DNA of 64,000 nucleotides from Sphingomonas glacialis (lineage in GTDB: Bacteria > Pseudomonadota > Alphaproteobacteria > Sphingomonadales > Sphingomonadaceae). This document shows positions 17,463 through 25,705 of this stretch, piece after piece. The position numbers and the translations under genes are program-made. The stretch covers positions 1,178,001 through 1,242,000 of the forward strand of contig NZ_BNAQ01000001.1 of the NCBI RefSeq assembly GCF_014653575.1, read 5' to 3'. The notes beneath the pieces were generated by a model. The model worked only from the letters and a program-made list of their open reading frames with translations. It was not told the DNA's origin and searched no databases. The first letter of the stretch is position 1. The number at the start of each line of letters is the position of its first letter.

Positions 17463-18190
17463 CGATGGTCCCCTTGCGGTATCGATAAGTCTCTTCTGCT
17501 TCAGATTTCGTTAATGCTCCTGGAAAAACAGTATTAAATGGGACGGATCAGCCAATCCTCATGAGGTTTCGCCTGATCGGATCGACCTCAAACATAAATC
17601 AAGTTTCATTTTTGCGACGTCGGCGCCCGCAAGCTGCTTCGGCGCAAGCATAGCCGGGCGGCCCCGCACTTCGTTCGGAATAGCATGGTGCAAGCGGCCA
17701 TTGGCCACCATCCACGAACGGGCGCTTTTTTGGGGGGGGTGCAAAGCGTACGCCACGGACGGGCGGTCGAACGCGAAATTGGCGCTATCCTACATCGATC
17801 GGGTCGCGATATTTTCGGGCTGGTCTTTCCTATCGGCGACTCCGCAGGCCCCGCAGCGGCGCCAGCATCGGACGCGCAGCAGCGTGTCGCGCCGCTGGTG
17901 ACACCTCTGGATCAGGCAAGATTTGGTAACGCTCGGCTTTGTAAAACAGGCGTCTGGGGGGGGGCCATCGAGCCAAGCGCCCGGAGCGCGACAGGTGCGA
18001 TTGGCCGGCTATTCGCGCCGCTGGCCAGCACTCCTGAGGCTCACCCTCACGGCTTGTGGCGATGGCGACTTGGGGGGGGCGGTCACCGCCGAGCGCGGAC
18101 CGCCCGATCGCCCGCGGATATCCGCCCGGTCGTTGCAGCGGGAATGCGGAGCCCCGGCGGCACGCCCCCGCCTGTCGCGGCGCCACCGCC
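17463..18190. other. gene-free stretch with three long G-tracts
   Basis: About 730 bases between the Tad and Exb units hold no ORF I can support. The first 140 bases are AT-rich and probably carry the Tad promoter. The rest is GC-rich and holds G-runs of 8, 9 and 8 at 17732-17739, 17956-17964 and 18072-18079 on the plus strand. Frames that stay open through it (for example 17685-18251 plus) have no recognisable protein character and read into the exbD terminator. Confidence 0.6.
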
Positions 18191-18220
18191 AAAAAAAAGG
18201 CGGCCCCGAAGGACCGCCCT
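18191..18220 (-). terminator. Rho-independent terminator of the tonB-exb unit
   Basis: On the minus strand the sequence reads GGGCGGTCC, loop TTCG, GGGCCGCC and then eight T residues. This is a GC hairpin with a stable tetraloop and U-tract, about 30 bases after the stop of the last exbD gene. Confidence 0.88.
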
Positions 18221-18247
18221 GATTGTGCGTCGATGGTCGCAAACGCC

Positions 18248-18676
18248 TTAGAAGTCGTTGCGATACTGCTCGTTGCCGATGAAGCCGAGCTTCGAGACGT
18301 TCGACCGCTTGATGATCGCGAGGATCTGGTCGACCTTCTCGTACTTTGCCGCCGGGTCGGGCTGGAAGTGCAGCTCGGGCTCGGGGTTCAGCTGCGTCGT
18401 CTGCGTCAGATACTGCTGCAGCGTTGCCGGGTCGGTCGCCGCGCCGTTCCACAGCACGACGCCGTCGGGCTGGATCACGATCTTGTTCTTTTGCGGGTCG
18501 ATCAAGGGCTTGGTCTGGTTCGGGTCGTTGATCGGAAGATCGACCTTCACCGCGTGCGTCTGGATCGGGATGGTGATGATGAACATGATGAGGAGCACGA
18601 GCATGACGTCGATCAACGGCGTCGTGTTCATGTCCATCATCGGCTGGTCGTCAGCACGCCCTGCGCTAATTGCCAT
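18248..18676 (-). CDS. exbD: biopolymer transport protein ExbD/TolR (second copy)
   Basis: A 142-residue ExbD. A short cytoplasmic N-terminus with the DMNTTPLIDVMLVLLIMFII block provides the proton-channel Asp (D in PLIDV) in a single TM helix. A periplasmic domain follows, ending KRSNVSKLGFIGNEQYRNDF. It works with ExbB and TonB to power outer-membrane TonB-dependent receptors with the proton gradient. It is the last of four genes (tonB-exbB-exbD-exbD) and is followed by a clear terminator. It differs clearly from the first copy, so it is not a recent duplication. Confidence 0.93.
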   Translation of the reverse strand: MAISAGRADDQPMMDMNTTPLIDVMLVLLIMFIITIPIQTHAVKVDLPINDPNQTKPLIDPQKNKIVIQPDGVVLWNGAATDPATLQQYLTQTTQLNPEPELHFQPDPAAKYEKVDQILAIIKRSNVSKLGFIGNEQYRNDF

Positions 18677-18730
18677 GTCAAATACTCCCTGCGGCGAGGC
18701 CGCAAATCAAATGCGCTGCTGCAGCAGCGA

Positions 18731-19213
18731 TCACGAAGACGGACCGCCCGTGGGAGGGGGTTCCGAAATGAAGCCAACCTTGGCGAAGCCTGCCGACTGC
18801 ATCGTGTAGATTGCACCGCCAATGCAGCGATACGGAGTCTCGACGTCGCCGCGGATATGCGCCTCGGGAAGGTCGTCGGTCGTCAAGTTCGCGGCGCCGC
18901 CGGCCTTGTCGACGATTTCCTTGAGCTTGTCGGTCGCACGCTTGAGCAGTTCCTCATGCGTCACCGGCGTCTGGCCCCAGAACACCGCGCAGCTGCCGTC
19001 TGGCTTGCGCGTGATCGAGAGCGACACGTTCTCGGGCTTGGTCACGGTCGGATCGTAGCGCACGTCCGGGAGCTTCAGCTTGACGGTCTGCACGATCGCC
19101 GGGATCGTGATGAGGAAGATGATGAGCAACACCAGCATGACGTCGACGAGCGGCGTCGTATTGATGTCGGACATCGGGGCGTCATCGCCGCCGCCACCTG
19201 TACTAATCGCCAT
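18731..19213 (-). CDS. exbD: biopolymer transport protein ExbD/TolR (first copy)
   Basis: A 160-residue ExbD with the same plan: MSDINTTPLVDVMLVLLIIF carries the channel Asp, then a periplasmic domain with a predicted helix (KRATDKLKEIVDKAGGAA) and a Pro/Gly-rich tail. Two ExbD genes beside one ExbB are typical of sphingomonads and xanthomonads, where the second is needed for some substrates only. It lies 92 bases after exbB, with a strong hairpin in that gap. Confidence 0.93.
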   Translation of the reverse strand: MAISTGGGGDDAPMSDINTTPLVDVMLVLLIIFLITIPAIVQTVKLKLPDVRYDPTVTKPENVSLSITRKPDGSCAVFWGQTPVTHEELLKRATDKLKEIVDKAGGAANLTTDDLPEAHIRGDVETPYRCIGGAIYTMQSAGFAKVGFISEPPPTGGPSS

Positions 19214-19272
19214 GAAAGGCCATCCTATTCGTATCGGTCAGGCCGCCCGACATACCGGGCGGCGAAGGAAGC

Positions 19273-19294
19273 GGGGCCGCCGAGCGGCGGCCCC
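19273..19294 (-). other. perfect hairpin between exbB and exbD
   Basis: GGGGCCGCC, loop GAGC, GGCGGCCCC forms a perfect 9-bp stem. It is not followed by a U-tract, so it is more likely a partial terminator or mRNA-stabilising stem. That would let exbB exceed exbD, matching the known excess of ExbB in the complex. Confidence 0.6.
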
Positions 19295-19305
19295 GTTCGG
19301 TAGTC

Positions 19306-20094
19306 TTAGACGCGGGTCTGCACGCCGCCGGCCTGGCCAGCCGTCGTGGTCGTCACAGCGGGCTTCGCTGCAGCAACCGGAGCCTTCTTGCCCGGTGCAT
19401 GCGGACGAACCGCACCGTTCGATGCAAGGTAGCCGAGCACGTCGTTCGAGAAGGCCGAGAGGTGCTCGGCGATCGCCTTGTTGCGACGCTGCAGCCAGTT
19501 GAAGGCGAGCACGGCCGGAACCGCGACGACCAGACCGAAGGCGGTCATGATCAGCGACTCACCGACCGGGCCTGCGACCTTGTCGATCGATGCCTGGCCA
19601 GCCTGGCCGATGCCGATCAGTGCGCGGTAAATACCAAGAACCGTACCGAACAGACCGACGAACGGTGCGGTTGCGCCGACCGTTGCGAGGAAGGCGAGAC
19701 CGCCACCGAGCTGCGAGTTGATGATCGCTTCCGAGCGAGCGAGCGAGCCGTGCAGCCAGTCATGCGCTTCGACCGGATCGGTCAGACGCGAATGCTGCTC
19801 CTGGGCTTCGATGCCGTCGTCGACGATCTGCTTGTAGGCCGAGTTCTTCTCGAGCTTGGCAGCGCCTTCGCGCAGCGAGTTCGACGCCCAGAAGGTCGCA
19901 CGGACGCGACGGCCCTGGTTGATGATCTTCTGCTGCTCGAAGATCTTGGTGAACAAGATGTAGAGCGTGAAGAACAGGAAGATCGTGAGGATGCCAGCGG
20001 TCGTCCAGGTGACGGGGCCGCCCTGCTTCATCGCGTTCATGAAGCCGAAATTGTCTGCGGCGTTGGCACCGGCAGCGAGGATGATGGTGGACAT
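19306..20094 (-). CDS. exbB: ExbB/TolQ/MotA family proton channel
   Basis: A 262-residue ExbB with an extra N-terminal segment (ILAAGANAADNFGFMNAMKQGG) before TM1 (about 29-52). A cytoplasmic loop with ARSEAIINSQLGGGLAFLATVGATAPFVGLFGTV leads into TM2, and TM3 is at about 190-215 (ESLIMTAFGLVVAVPAVLAFNWL). The C-terminal tail is Ala/Lys-rich (PGKKAPVAAAKPAV). It forms the inner-membrane channel with the two ExbD proteins and energises TonB. Confidence 0.94.
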   Translation of the reverse strand: MSTIILAAGANAADNFGFMNAMKQGGPVTWTTAGILTIFLFFTLYILFTKIFEQQKIINQGRRVRATFWASNSLREGAAKLEKNSAYKQIVDDGIEAQEQHSRLTDPVEAHDWLHGSLARSEAIINSQLGGGLAFLATVGATAPFVGLFGTVLGIYRALIGIGQAGQASIDKVAGPVGESLIMTAFGLVVAVPAVLAFNWLQRRNKAIAEHLSAFSNDVLGYLASNGAVRPHAPGKKAPVAAAKPAVTTTTAGQAGGVQTRV

Positions 20095-20163
20095 TAGGGG
20101 GACTTCCTTCTCGACAAGATGACCGTGGGGCCCCTTCCCGGGCCCGCACAGCTAGGATTGGTT

Positions 20164-20832
20164 TTATTCTGGCAAGCGCCACACGACGTTGCGCGACGAC
20201 GCGGAACGGATGGGGTTGCCGCTCTGGTCCATCGCCGGCGAATACCGCCCGCGACGCGTGATGTTCGAGCAGGCCGCGCGATCGAGCGACGAGTTGCCGC
20301 TGGATGCGACGACGACGCAGTTCTCAACACGACCAGCGGTATTGATTTCCCACTTGATCTTGCTGGTACCCTGCGCCTCTGCGCTCAGCGCGTCGGAAGG
20401 ATAATCGTCGGTGGTCACCCACTGCGACGGATCGCCCTTGGGGCCCGCGGCCTTGCTGACCACGGGTGCGGGGGGTGCCGCGACCGGGACAGGAGCAGGC
20501 GCTGCGGCGCGAACCGTGATCGGCGCAGCCGGCGGCGGCGTGACGACCGTAGCGATCGGCGGCGGCGGCGACTGGACGCGCACGATCGGCGGCGGCGACA
20601 CGACCGGTGGGGTCTGCAGCTGCGGCTGTTCGGGCGGCGGGGGGGGCGGCTTGTCTGGTGGAGGGGGCGGCGGTTCGACGACGTCGAAGGTGTTAAGCTT
20701 CTCGGTCACCTTTTTGATGTACTTGAAGGTCAGCCCGTTCACGAAACCCCACGCGAACAGCGCGACAATGACCGAAACGATCACGATCGACACCACTTTG
20801 CTGCCACTCGTATTGCGATCAGCGTATGCCAT
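20164..20832 (-). CDS. tonB: energy transducer TonB
   Basis: A 222-residue TonB. The N-terminal signal-anchor helix (about 12-32, SKVVSIVIVSVIVALFAWGFV) precedes a Pro-rich periplasmic linker (about 53-125, with PPPPPPDKPPPPPPEQP). The TonB C-terminal domain contains YPSDALSAEAQGTSKIKWEI, then NCVVVASSGNSSLDRAACSNITRRGRY and a final strand NVVWRLPE. It spans the periplasm to activate TonB-dependent receptors and heads the exbB-exbD-exbD operon. The upstream 220 bp is AT-richer, with a poor TAGAGG-N17-TACACT candidate promoter; I saw no convincing Fur box. Confidence 0.93.
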   Translation of the reverse strand: MAYADRNTSGSKVVSIVIVSVIVALFAWGFVNGLTFKYIKKVTEKLNTFDVVEPPPPPPDKPPPPPPEQPQLQTPPVVSPPPIVRVQSPPPPIATVVTPPPAAPITVRAAAPAPVPVAAPPAPVVSKAAGPKGDPSQWVTTDDYPSDALSAEAQGTSKIKWEINTAGRVENCVVVASSGNSSLDRAACSNITRRGRYSPAMDQSGNPIRSASSRNVVWRLPE

Positions 20833-21053
20833 TCAGAAACGAAACTCCTCTATTCCGGCACGACGGTCCAAGCCGATCCGTAACGTCCGCTCGTTATCCG
20901 GCCTGTCATGGGCTAGTGTATCCTGGACAGACTACAACCTCTATCGTGCCAAAAACCACGACGCAAACGCTTTGTCTCACGCAACAAACGTACAACCTCA
21001 CCGTGGCAGAATTATTTCTGTTTAAAAATGTCGTGACCAGCTAATCCAGCAGC

Positions 21054-21905
21054 ATGCCGATACCGCTTAAATTCGCTCTCGCAGCCGCCCTGCTCGGCCT
21101 GCCCGCAACCCTCGCCGCAGGGCAGCAAACCCGTGCAAATCCGACAGATGTCGCGATTCCGGCGTTATACTATGCCGACTATGCCGACCTCGTCGTCGCG
21201 GCGCCGGTGATCGTCGATGCGACGATCCGCAGCCAGCTTCGGCTTAAGCCTGCCGATGCGCCGGACCTCCCACCGAATATCGTGCGACTGTACGTCGAGG
21301 CCGACGTCACCGCGCTGATTCGCGGCACCACCGCCGTTCCGCCGCGGCTCGGCTACACGCTCGACGTCCCGCTCGATGCCCATGGGCGAGTCCCGCGCTA
21401 TCGCAAGGCGCGGGTGCTGTTGTTCGCGCGCAGTGTCGCAAGCAACGCTGGCCAGGTCCAGCTCGTCCGGCCCGACGGGCAGCGCAGCTGGACCCCGACG
21501 GGCGACGGGCTCACCCGCCGAATCGTCCGCGAAGTGCTCGCCCCCGACGCGCCGCCAACGGTGACCGGCATCGGCAATGCCGTCCATACGCGCGGCGATC
21601 TGCCCGGCTCGGGCCAGACGCAGATCTTCCTTACGACCAGCGACAGCCGTCCGATCTCGTTCGATATCGAGCGCAAACCCGATCAGCCGCCGCATTGGGT
21701 GATCGCGCTCAGCGAAGTGGTCGACCAATCTGCCCCACCACCGGCGCGCGATACGCTCTTGTGGTACCGCCTCGCCTGCACCCTGCCCGCCACGCTGCCC
21801 GACACCTCGGTCCCGCAAAGCGGCGACGATGCGACGATCGCGCGCGAAGATTATGCGCTGGTCGTCCGCGAGCTCGGCGCGTGCGAGCGCGGGGGGCGAC
21901 GCTAG
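21054..21905 (+). CDS. exported hypothetical protein
   Basis: A 283-residue protein with a good signal peptide (MPIPLKFALAAALLGLPATLAAG, probable cut near 22). The mature part has predicted beta strands (LYYADYADLVVAAPVIVDATI; RLYVEADVTALIRG; ARVLLFARSV). The pattern VVAAPVIVDATI...IRLYVEADVTALIRG suggests a periplasmic beta-domain. I do not recognise a named family. It is divergent from tonB, so it could share regulation, but I see no operator. Cysteines near the end (LACTLP...LGACERGG) might form a disulfide. Confidence 0.7.
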   Translation: MPIPLKFALAAALLGLPATLAAGQQTRANPTDVAIPALYYADYADLVVAAPVIVDATIRSQLRLKPADAPDLPPNIVRLYVEADVTALIRGTTAVPPRLGYTLDVPLDAHGRVPRYRKARVLLFARSVASNAGQVQLVRPDGQRSWTPTGDGLTRRIVREVLAPDAPPTVTGIGNAVHTRGDLPGSGQTQIFLTTSDSRPISFDIERKPDQPPHWVIALSEVVDQSAPPPARDTLLWYRLACTLPATLPDTSVPQSGDDATIAREDYALVVRELGACERGGRR

Positions 21906-21938
21906 AAACCCCCCCGGGCGCAAGGCCGAAGCGACACC

Positions 21939-22256
21939 TTAGCGAACCTCGAGCACCTGCCCCGTCGTCGAATGTGCGCTGACGAGATAGTCGGCCGCAG
22001 CGACCACGGCGTCGCAGTTCGCATCCGCCGCCACATCGAGCGCGGCAAGGCGCGTGTGCGGCGCAAGTTCGACCGCGAGCGGTGTAACCGCCGCCAGCAG
22101 CATGGCGCGATCGAGCGCTGCAACGCGCGCGTCGATCACCAGCAAGATCATCCCGGATTCGCGCGGCACCGTACGCACTGCAGCGACCGCGTCGCGATCA
22201 TCCCCGAAAACCAGCGCCGACCGCGTGCCGAGCGCCGCCGCGAGCGCCGCCCTCAC
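21939..22256 (-). CDS. small Rossmann-like protein downstream of folB
   Basis: A 105-residue frame starting at a GTG that overlaps the folB stop (GTGA). It shows alternating strand/helix character with hydrophobic strands SALVFGD, GMILLVID and AALDVAAD, resembling a truncated short-chain dehydrogenase lacking the glycine-rich loop and the YxxxK active site. Sphingomonad folB genes are often followed by such a protein. It is unlikely to be a complete oxidoreductase; the role is unknown. Confidence 0.62.
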   Translation of the reverse strand: MRAALAAALGTRSALVFGDDRDAVAAVRTVPRESGMILLVIDARVAALDRAMLLAAVTPLAVELAPHTRLAALDVAADANCDAVVAAADYLVSAHSTTGQVLEVR

Positions 22257-22660
22257 CGCCGGTTCCGCACCAGGGTAATGCCGATCGACTCGCCCGCCTC
22301 GGCGATGGCGAGCTTGACGATCGACACCTCGACGCGCGTGACCCGGCTGTCCTGCAGGAACAGCGTCTCGCAAATATGGTCTGCCACCGCCTCGACCAGC
22401 TTGAAATGTACGCCCGTCGGCAGCGCGGTCGTCGCCGCGTGCTTGAGGTCGAGATAGTTCTTCGAGGCGGCCAGCGGCGTCTCGGGATCGAAGCGATCGG
22501 GCACCGCCAGATCGACCGTCAGCGAGATCCGCAGCGGCTGCGGCAAATGCGTCTCCTCCGAATAGATGCCGGTCAGCACCATCACTTCGAGGTCGTGCAC
22601 GTTGAGCGTCAAACGGTCGGTCAAATCGATCCCAATCCTGGTCGTATCGCCGCGCCCCAT
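22253..22660 (-). CDS. folB: dihydroneopterin aldolase
   Basis: A 135-residue FolB that cleaves 7,8-dihydroneopterin to 6-hydroxymethyl-dihydropterin and glycolaldehyde in folate synthesis. Family features are LEVMVLTGIYSEETHLPQPL near the start (GxxxxE), NYLDLKHAATTALPTG with Tyr in the conserved strand, FKLVEAVADHICE (substrate-anchoring Glu) and VEVSIVKLAIAEAGESIGI (catalytic Lys). The ATG at 22660 gives 135 residues, a little longer than the typical 120. The next gene overlaps its stop. Confidence 0.9.
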   Translation of the reverse strand: MGRGDTTRIGIDLTDRLTLNVHDLEVMVLTGIYSEETHLPQPLRISLTVDLAVPDRFDPETPLAASKNYLDLKHAATTALPTGVHFKLVEAVADHICETLFLQDSRVTRVEVSIVKLAIAEAGESIGITLVRNRR

Positions 22661-22775
22661 AGCAGAAGTCGCCGTGTGAGGAACCTTTGCCCTACGATGA
22701 CGCTTGCGTTGGGGCTGATCGGGGGTAAAGCGCGCGGCCCGCGTGCTGCCATGCGGCCATGAAGGATCAACGCCC

Positions 22776-23288
22776 GTGATCGAGGTCTTGCCGATTGCCG
22801 CTGTCGCGCCCGACGCCGTCGAGGCGTTGCTCGACCGTGCCTTCGGGACCGACCGCCATGGCCGAACGGCATACCGAATCCGCGAAGGCATGGCCGCGAT
22901 CCCCGCGCTGAGCCTCGCCGCAGTCGAGAACGGCGCGTTGATCGGCACGATCCAGTGCTGGCCGATTCGCTTCGCCGGAGACGACGGCGGCGACGTCGCG
23001 ATGGTGCAAGTCGGCCCCGTCGCGGTCGCGCCCGACCGCCAGCAAGGCGGCATCGGCCGCATGCTGACTGCGCGGGCGCTGGCGGCGGCCGAAGCCGCGG
23101 GGCTCGACGATGCGCTGACGCTAATCGGCGACCCCGAATATTACAGCCGCTTCTTCGGCTTCGACGCAGCGCGCACAGCCGCGTGGCGCGTGCCCGGCCC
23201 GGTCGAGCGGCATCGCCTGCTCGCCCGCGGCGCGAACGTTCCGACCGGCGCCGGCCTGCTCGGACCGCGCGTGGCAGCCTTGGTCTGA
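22776..23288 (+). CDS. GNAT family N-acetyltransferase
   Basis: A 170-residue GNAT protein of the YhbS type. It has the central strand VAMVQVGPVAVAPDRQQGGIGRML with the acetyl-CoA loop (Q/RxxGxG/A) and the downstream LTLIGDPEYYSRFFGFDAARTAAWRVPGP typical of this subgroup. The substrate is unknown. The GTG at 22776 is chosen because AAGGA lies 9 bases upstream; neighbouring ATGs are out of frame. Confidence 0.88.
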   Translation: MIEVLPIAAVAPDAVEALLDRAFGTDRHGRTAYRIREGMAAIPALSLAAVENGALIGTIQCWPIRFAGDDGGDVAMVQVGPVAVAPDRQQGGIGRMLTARALAAAEAAGLDDALTLIGDPEYYSRFFGFDAARTAAWRVPGPVERHRLLARGANVPTGAGLLGPRVAALV

Positions 23289-23334
23289 CGCGACGCGGCT
23301 TTACGAGGCGGCGCGCCTGTCCTACCGCGCCTTC

Positions 23335-23901
23335 ATGCCCATGGAGCCGATCCCCGACCTTTCCGCTTTGTCGCTCGCCGACATTGCCCGCCTTGCCGAA
23401 GAGCAGAAGCTGCCCCCGGTCGAGCGCTGGAACCCGACGCATTGCGGCGACAGCGAAATGCGCATCGCGCGCGACGGGACGTGGTTCCACCAGGGATCGC
23501 CGATCGGACGCCAGGCGATGGTGCGGCTGTTCTCGACGATCCTGCGGCGCGAGCCCGATGGCGGCTATGTGCTCGTCACCCCGGTCGAGAAGCTCGACAT
23601 TGACGTCGAGGACGCGCCGTTCGTCGCGGTCGAGCTGAAAGCATCGGGCGAAGGGCGTGCCGCGATGCTGACCTTCCGGCTCAACACCGGCGACCTCGTC
23701 ACCGCCGATGCCGATCATCCGCTGCGCTTCGAACCGCGCGACGACGGCCCCCGCCCCTATCTGCGCGTCCGCGGCGAACTCGACGCGGTCGTGGCGCGGA
23801 CGGTCTATTACGAACTCGCGCAGCGCGCGATCGATGGCGGCGAGACCCCGCCCGGCGTGTGGAGCGGCGGCGCGTTCTTCGCGCTGGAGCCCGCGGCATG
23901 A
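23335..23901 (+). CDS. DUF1285 domain-containing protein
   Basis: A 188-residue protein of the DUF1285 family. Visible are ERWNPTHCGDSEMRIARDGTW (C...G...I..DG.W), FHQGSPIGRQAMVRLFSTILRRE and the C-terminal REL-type block LRVRGELDAVVARTVYYELAQRAI. Structures of the family show small two-domain folds of unknown function. It overlaps the next start (ATGA), forming a coupled three-gene unit DUF1285-NUDIX-CCA. Confidence 0.9.
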   Translation: MPMEPIPDLSALSLADIARLAEEQKLPPVERWNPTHCGDSEMRIARDGTWFHQGSPIGRQAMVRLFSTILRREPDGGYVLVTPVEKLDIDVEDAPFVAVELKASGEGRAAMLTFRLNTGDLVTADADHPLRFEPRDDGPRPYLRVRGELDAVVARTVYYELAQRAIDGGETPPGVWSGGAFFALEPAA

Positions 23902-24494
23902 CGCTGGTCGAACGGCTTCGCCAGGCGATGGCGATCGGCCACGCCGACACCGTGCTGCTGACCGGCGACCATGTCGATGTCGAGTCCATCGCGAGCCCGC
24001 TCGCCCAGGCCGCGGTGCTGATCCCAGTGACCGATCGCGCCGAACCTGGCGTGATCCTGACGCTTCGCACCGACACGCTGTCGCGCCATGCCGGACAAGT
24101 CGCCTTCCCTGGCGGCCGCGTCGATTCGGGCGATGCCGATGCGATCGCTGCCGCCTTGCGCGAAGCCGAGGAAGAGATTGCGCTGCCGCGTGACCGTGTG
24201 ACGATCGTCGGCGAGGCCGACCGCTATCGTACCGTCACCGGCTTCGAGGTGACGCCGGTGATCGGCGTCGTGCCGCCCGATCTGGTGTTCACCCCGGCGA
24301 TCGCCGAAGTGGCCGAAGTGTTCGAAGTCCCGCTCGGCTTCCTGCTCGATTCGGGCAACCACACCGAAGCCAGCGTCGAGTGGCAGGGGCGCAACCGGCA
24401 TTATTACGAGATCCATTGGGATGGCCACCGCATCTGGGGCGCGACTGCGGCGATGATCGTCAATCTGTCGCGCCGGCTGCGATGGAACGGCTGA
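23898..24494 (+). CDS. NUDIX hydrolase, CoA pyrophosphatase type
   Basis: A 198-residue NUDIX protein. The UPF0035-type block (SRHAGQVAFPGGRVD) precedes the NUDIX box. The box reads GGRVDSGDADAIAAALREAE followed by EEI, with Asp in place of the usual first Glu (G-x5-E). This subgroup hydrolyses CoA and its derivatives to 4-phosphopantetheine. A DUF/NUDIX C-terminal extension contains YYEIHWDGHRIWGATAAMI. Its end overlaps the CCA transferase start by 13 bases. Confidence 0.9.
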   Translation: MTLVERLRQAMAIGHADTVLLTGDHVDVESIASPLAQAAVLIPVTDRAEPGVILTLRTDTLSRHAGQVAFPGGRVDSGDADAIAAALREAEEEIALPRDRVTIVGEADRYRTVTGFEVTPVIGVVPPDLVFTPAIAEVAEVFEVPLGFLLDSGNHTEASVEWQGRNRHYYEIHWDGHRIWGATAAMIVNLSRRLRWNG

Positions 24495-25705
24495 TCCTTC
24501 CCGCCGCCGCGTGGCGGACGCGGCCGGGTCTGCCGGAGCTGTGCGACGTGCTCGGTGCCGCGCGCGGCGAGACGCGCTATGTCGGTGGCGCGGTGCGCGA
24601 CACGCTGCTCGGAATCGACGTCGCCGATGTCGATCTGGCGACGCGCCATACCCCTGAAGACGTGATCGACCTGCTCGCTCGGGCGCGGATCAAGGCGGTT
24701 CCGACGGGGCTCGCGCATGGCACGATCACCGCAGTCCTCGCCGATGGCGCGCCGATCGAAGTGACGACGCTGCGCCGCGACACCGCGACCGACGGCCGCC
24801 ACGCGACGGTCGCCTTCACCGACGATTGGCGCGAGGATGCGGCGCGGCGCGATTTCACGATCAACGCGCTCTATGCCGATCCGGCGAGCGGCGAGATCTT
24901 CGACTATTTCGGCGGGCTCGACGATCTCGCGGCGCGGCGCGTGCGCTTCATCGGCGATCCGTTGCAGCGCATCGCCGAGGATCATTTGCGCATCCTGCGC
25001 TTCTTCCGCTTCCATGCGCGCTTTGGTGACGCCCCCGATGCGGCGGGGCTCGACGCCTGCACGCAGCGCGCCAACGATCTGATGGCGCTGTCGCGCGAAC
25101 GGATCTCGGCGGAATTCCTCAAGCTGCTCGTCGCGCCCAACGCCGTCGCGACGCTTGCGCTGATGATCGCGCGCGGCATCCTGCTGCCGGTGCTGCCCGA
25201 GATCGACGATTCTGGGGTAAGCCGCCTCGCCCGTGTCGCTGCGGCCGAGATGCACGCCGAACTCGCGCCCGATCCGCTCCGCCGCCTCGCGGCAGTGCTG
25301 CCGCGCGACCCCGTGATCGGCGAAAACGTCGGTGCACGGCTCAAACTGTCGAACGCGCAGCGCAAGCGGATCGTCTCGGCGCTGACCGATCCGACCGACT
25401 CGCCCCATCCGCTCGCCTATCGGCTGGGGCGCGACGGCGCGCTCGACCGCTGGCTGCTGACCGTCGAGGATGCGGCGGACGCGGTGCGCGGCGCACGCGA
25501 GATCGTCGCCTGGGAGATTCCGCGCTTCCCGCTGACCGGAGGGGCGCTCGTCCAGCGCGGCGTCAACAAGGGGCCCGACGTCGCGCGCTTGCTCAAGCAG
25601 ATCGAGGATCGGTGGGTGGCAGAAACCTTCCCCGACGCCGCGCGCGCGAACGCGATCGCCGACGAAGCCGTCGCTCAGTGGCGGTCCTCGACCAGCATCG
25701 CATAA
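24482..25705 (+). CDS. cca: CCA tRNA nucleotidyltransferase / poly(A) polymerase family
   Basis: A 407-residue class II nucleotidyltransferase. The head domain has YVGGAVRDTLLGIDVADVDL (GGxVRD and the DxD metal site), the IEVTTLRRD strand and RRDFTINALYADP (the RRDF-NA motif). Next come the neck and body helices (HLRILRFFRFHARFG; ALSRERISAEFLKLLVAPNA). It adds or repairs the 3' CCA of tRNAs. The ATG at 24482 overlaps the NUDIX gene. Its last 31 bases overlap the end of the opposing GGDEF/EAL gene. Confidence 0.92.
   Translation: MERLILPAAAWRTRPGLPELCDVLGAARGETRYVGGAVRDTLLGIDVADVDLATRHTPEDVIDLLARARIKAVPTGLAHGTITAVLADGAPIEVTTLRRDTATDGRHATVAFTDDWREDAARRDFTINALYADPASGEIFDYFGGLDDLAARRVRFIGDPLQRIAEDHLRILRFFRFHARFGDAPDAAGLDACTQRANDLMALSRERISAEFLKLLVAPNAVATLALMIARGILLPVLPEIDDSGVSRLARVAAAEMHAELAPDPLRRLAAVLPRDPVIGENVGARLKLSNAQRKRIVSALTDPTDSPHPLAYRLGRDGALDRWLLTVEDAADAVRGAREIVAWEIPRFPLTGGALVQRGVNKGPDVARLLKQIEDRWVAETFPDAARANAIADEAVAQWRSSTSIA

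Noticed and set aside
17685..18251. A 188-codon plus-strand frame through the G-tracts
   Set aside because: It reads into the exb terminator, contains PPPKKRRPRR encoded by it, and shows no domain or ribosome site.
20833..21053. Fur box upstream of tonB
   Set aside because: The region is AT-richer, but I could find no 19-bp palindrome resembling the Fur consensus.
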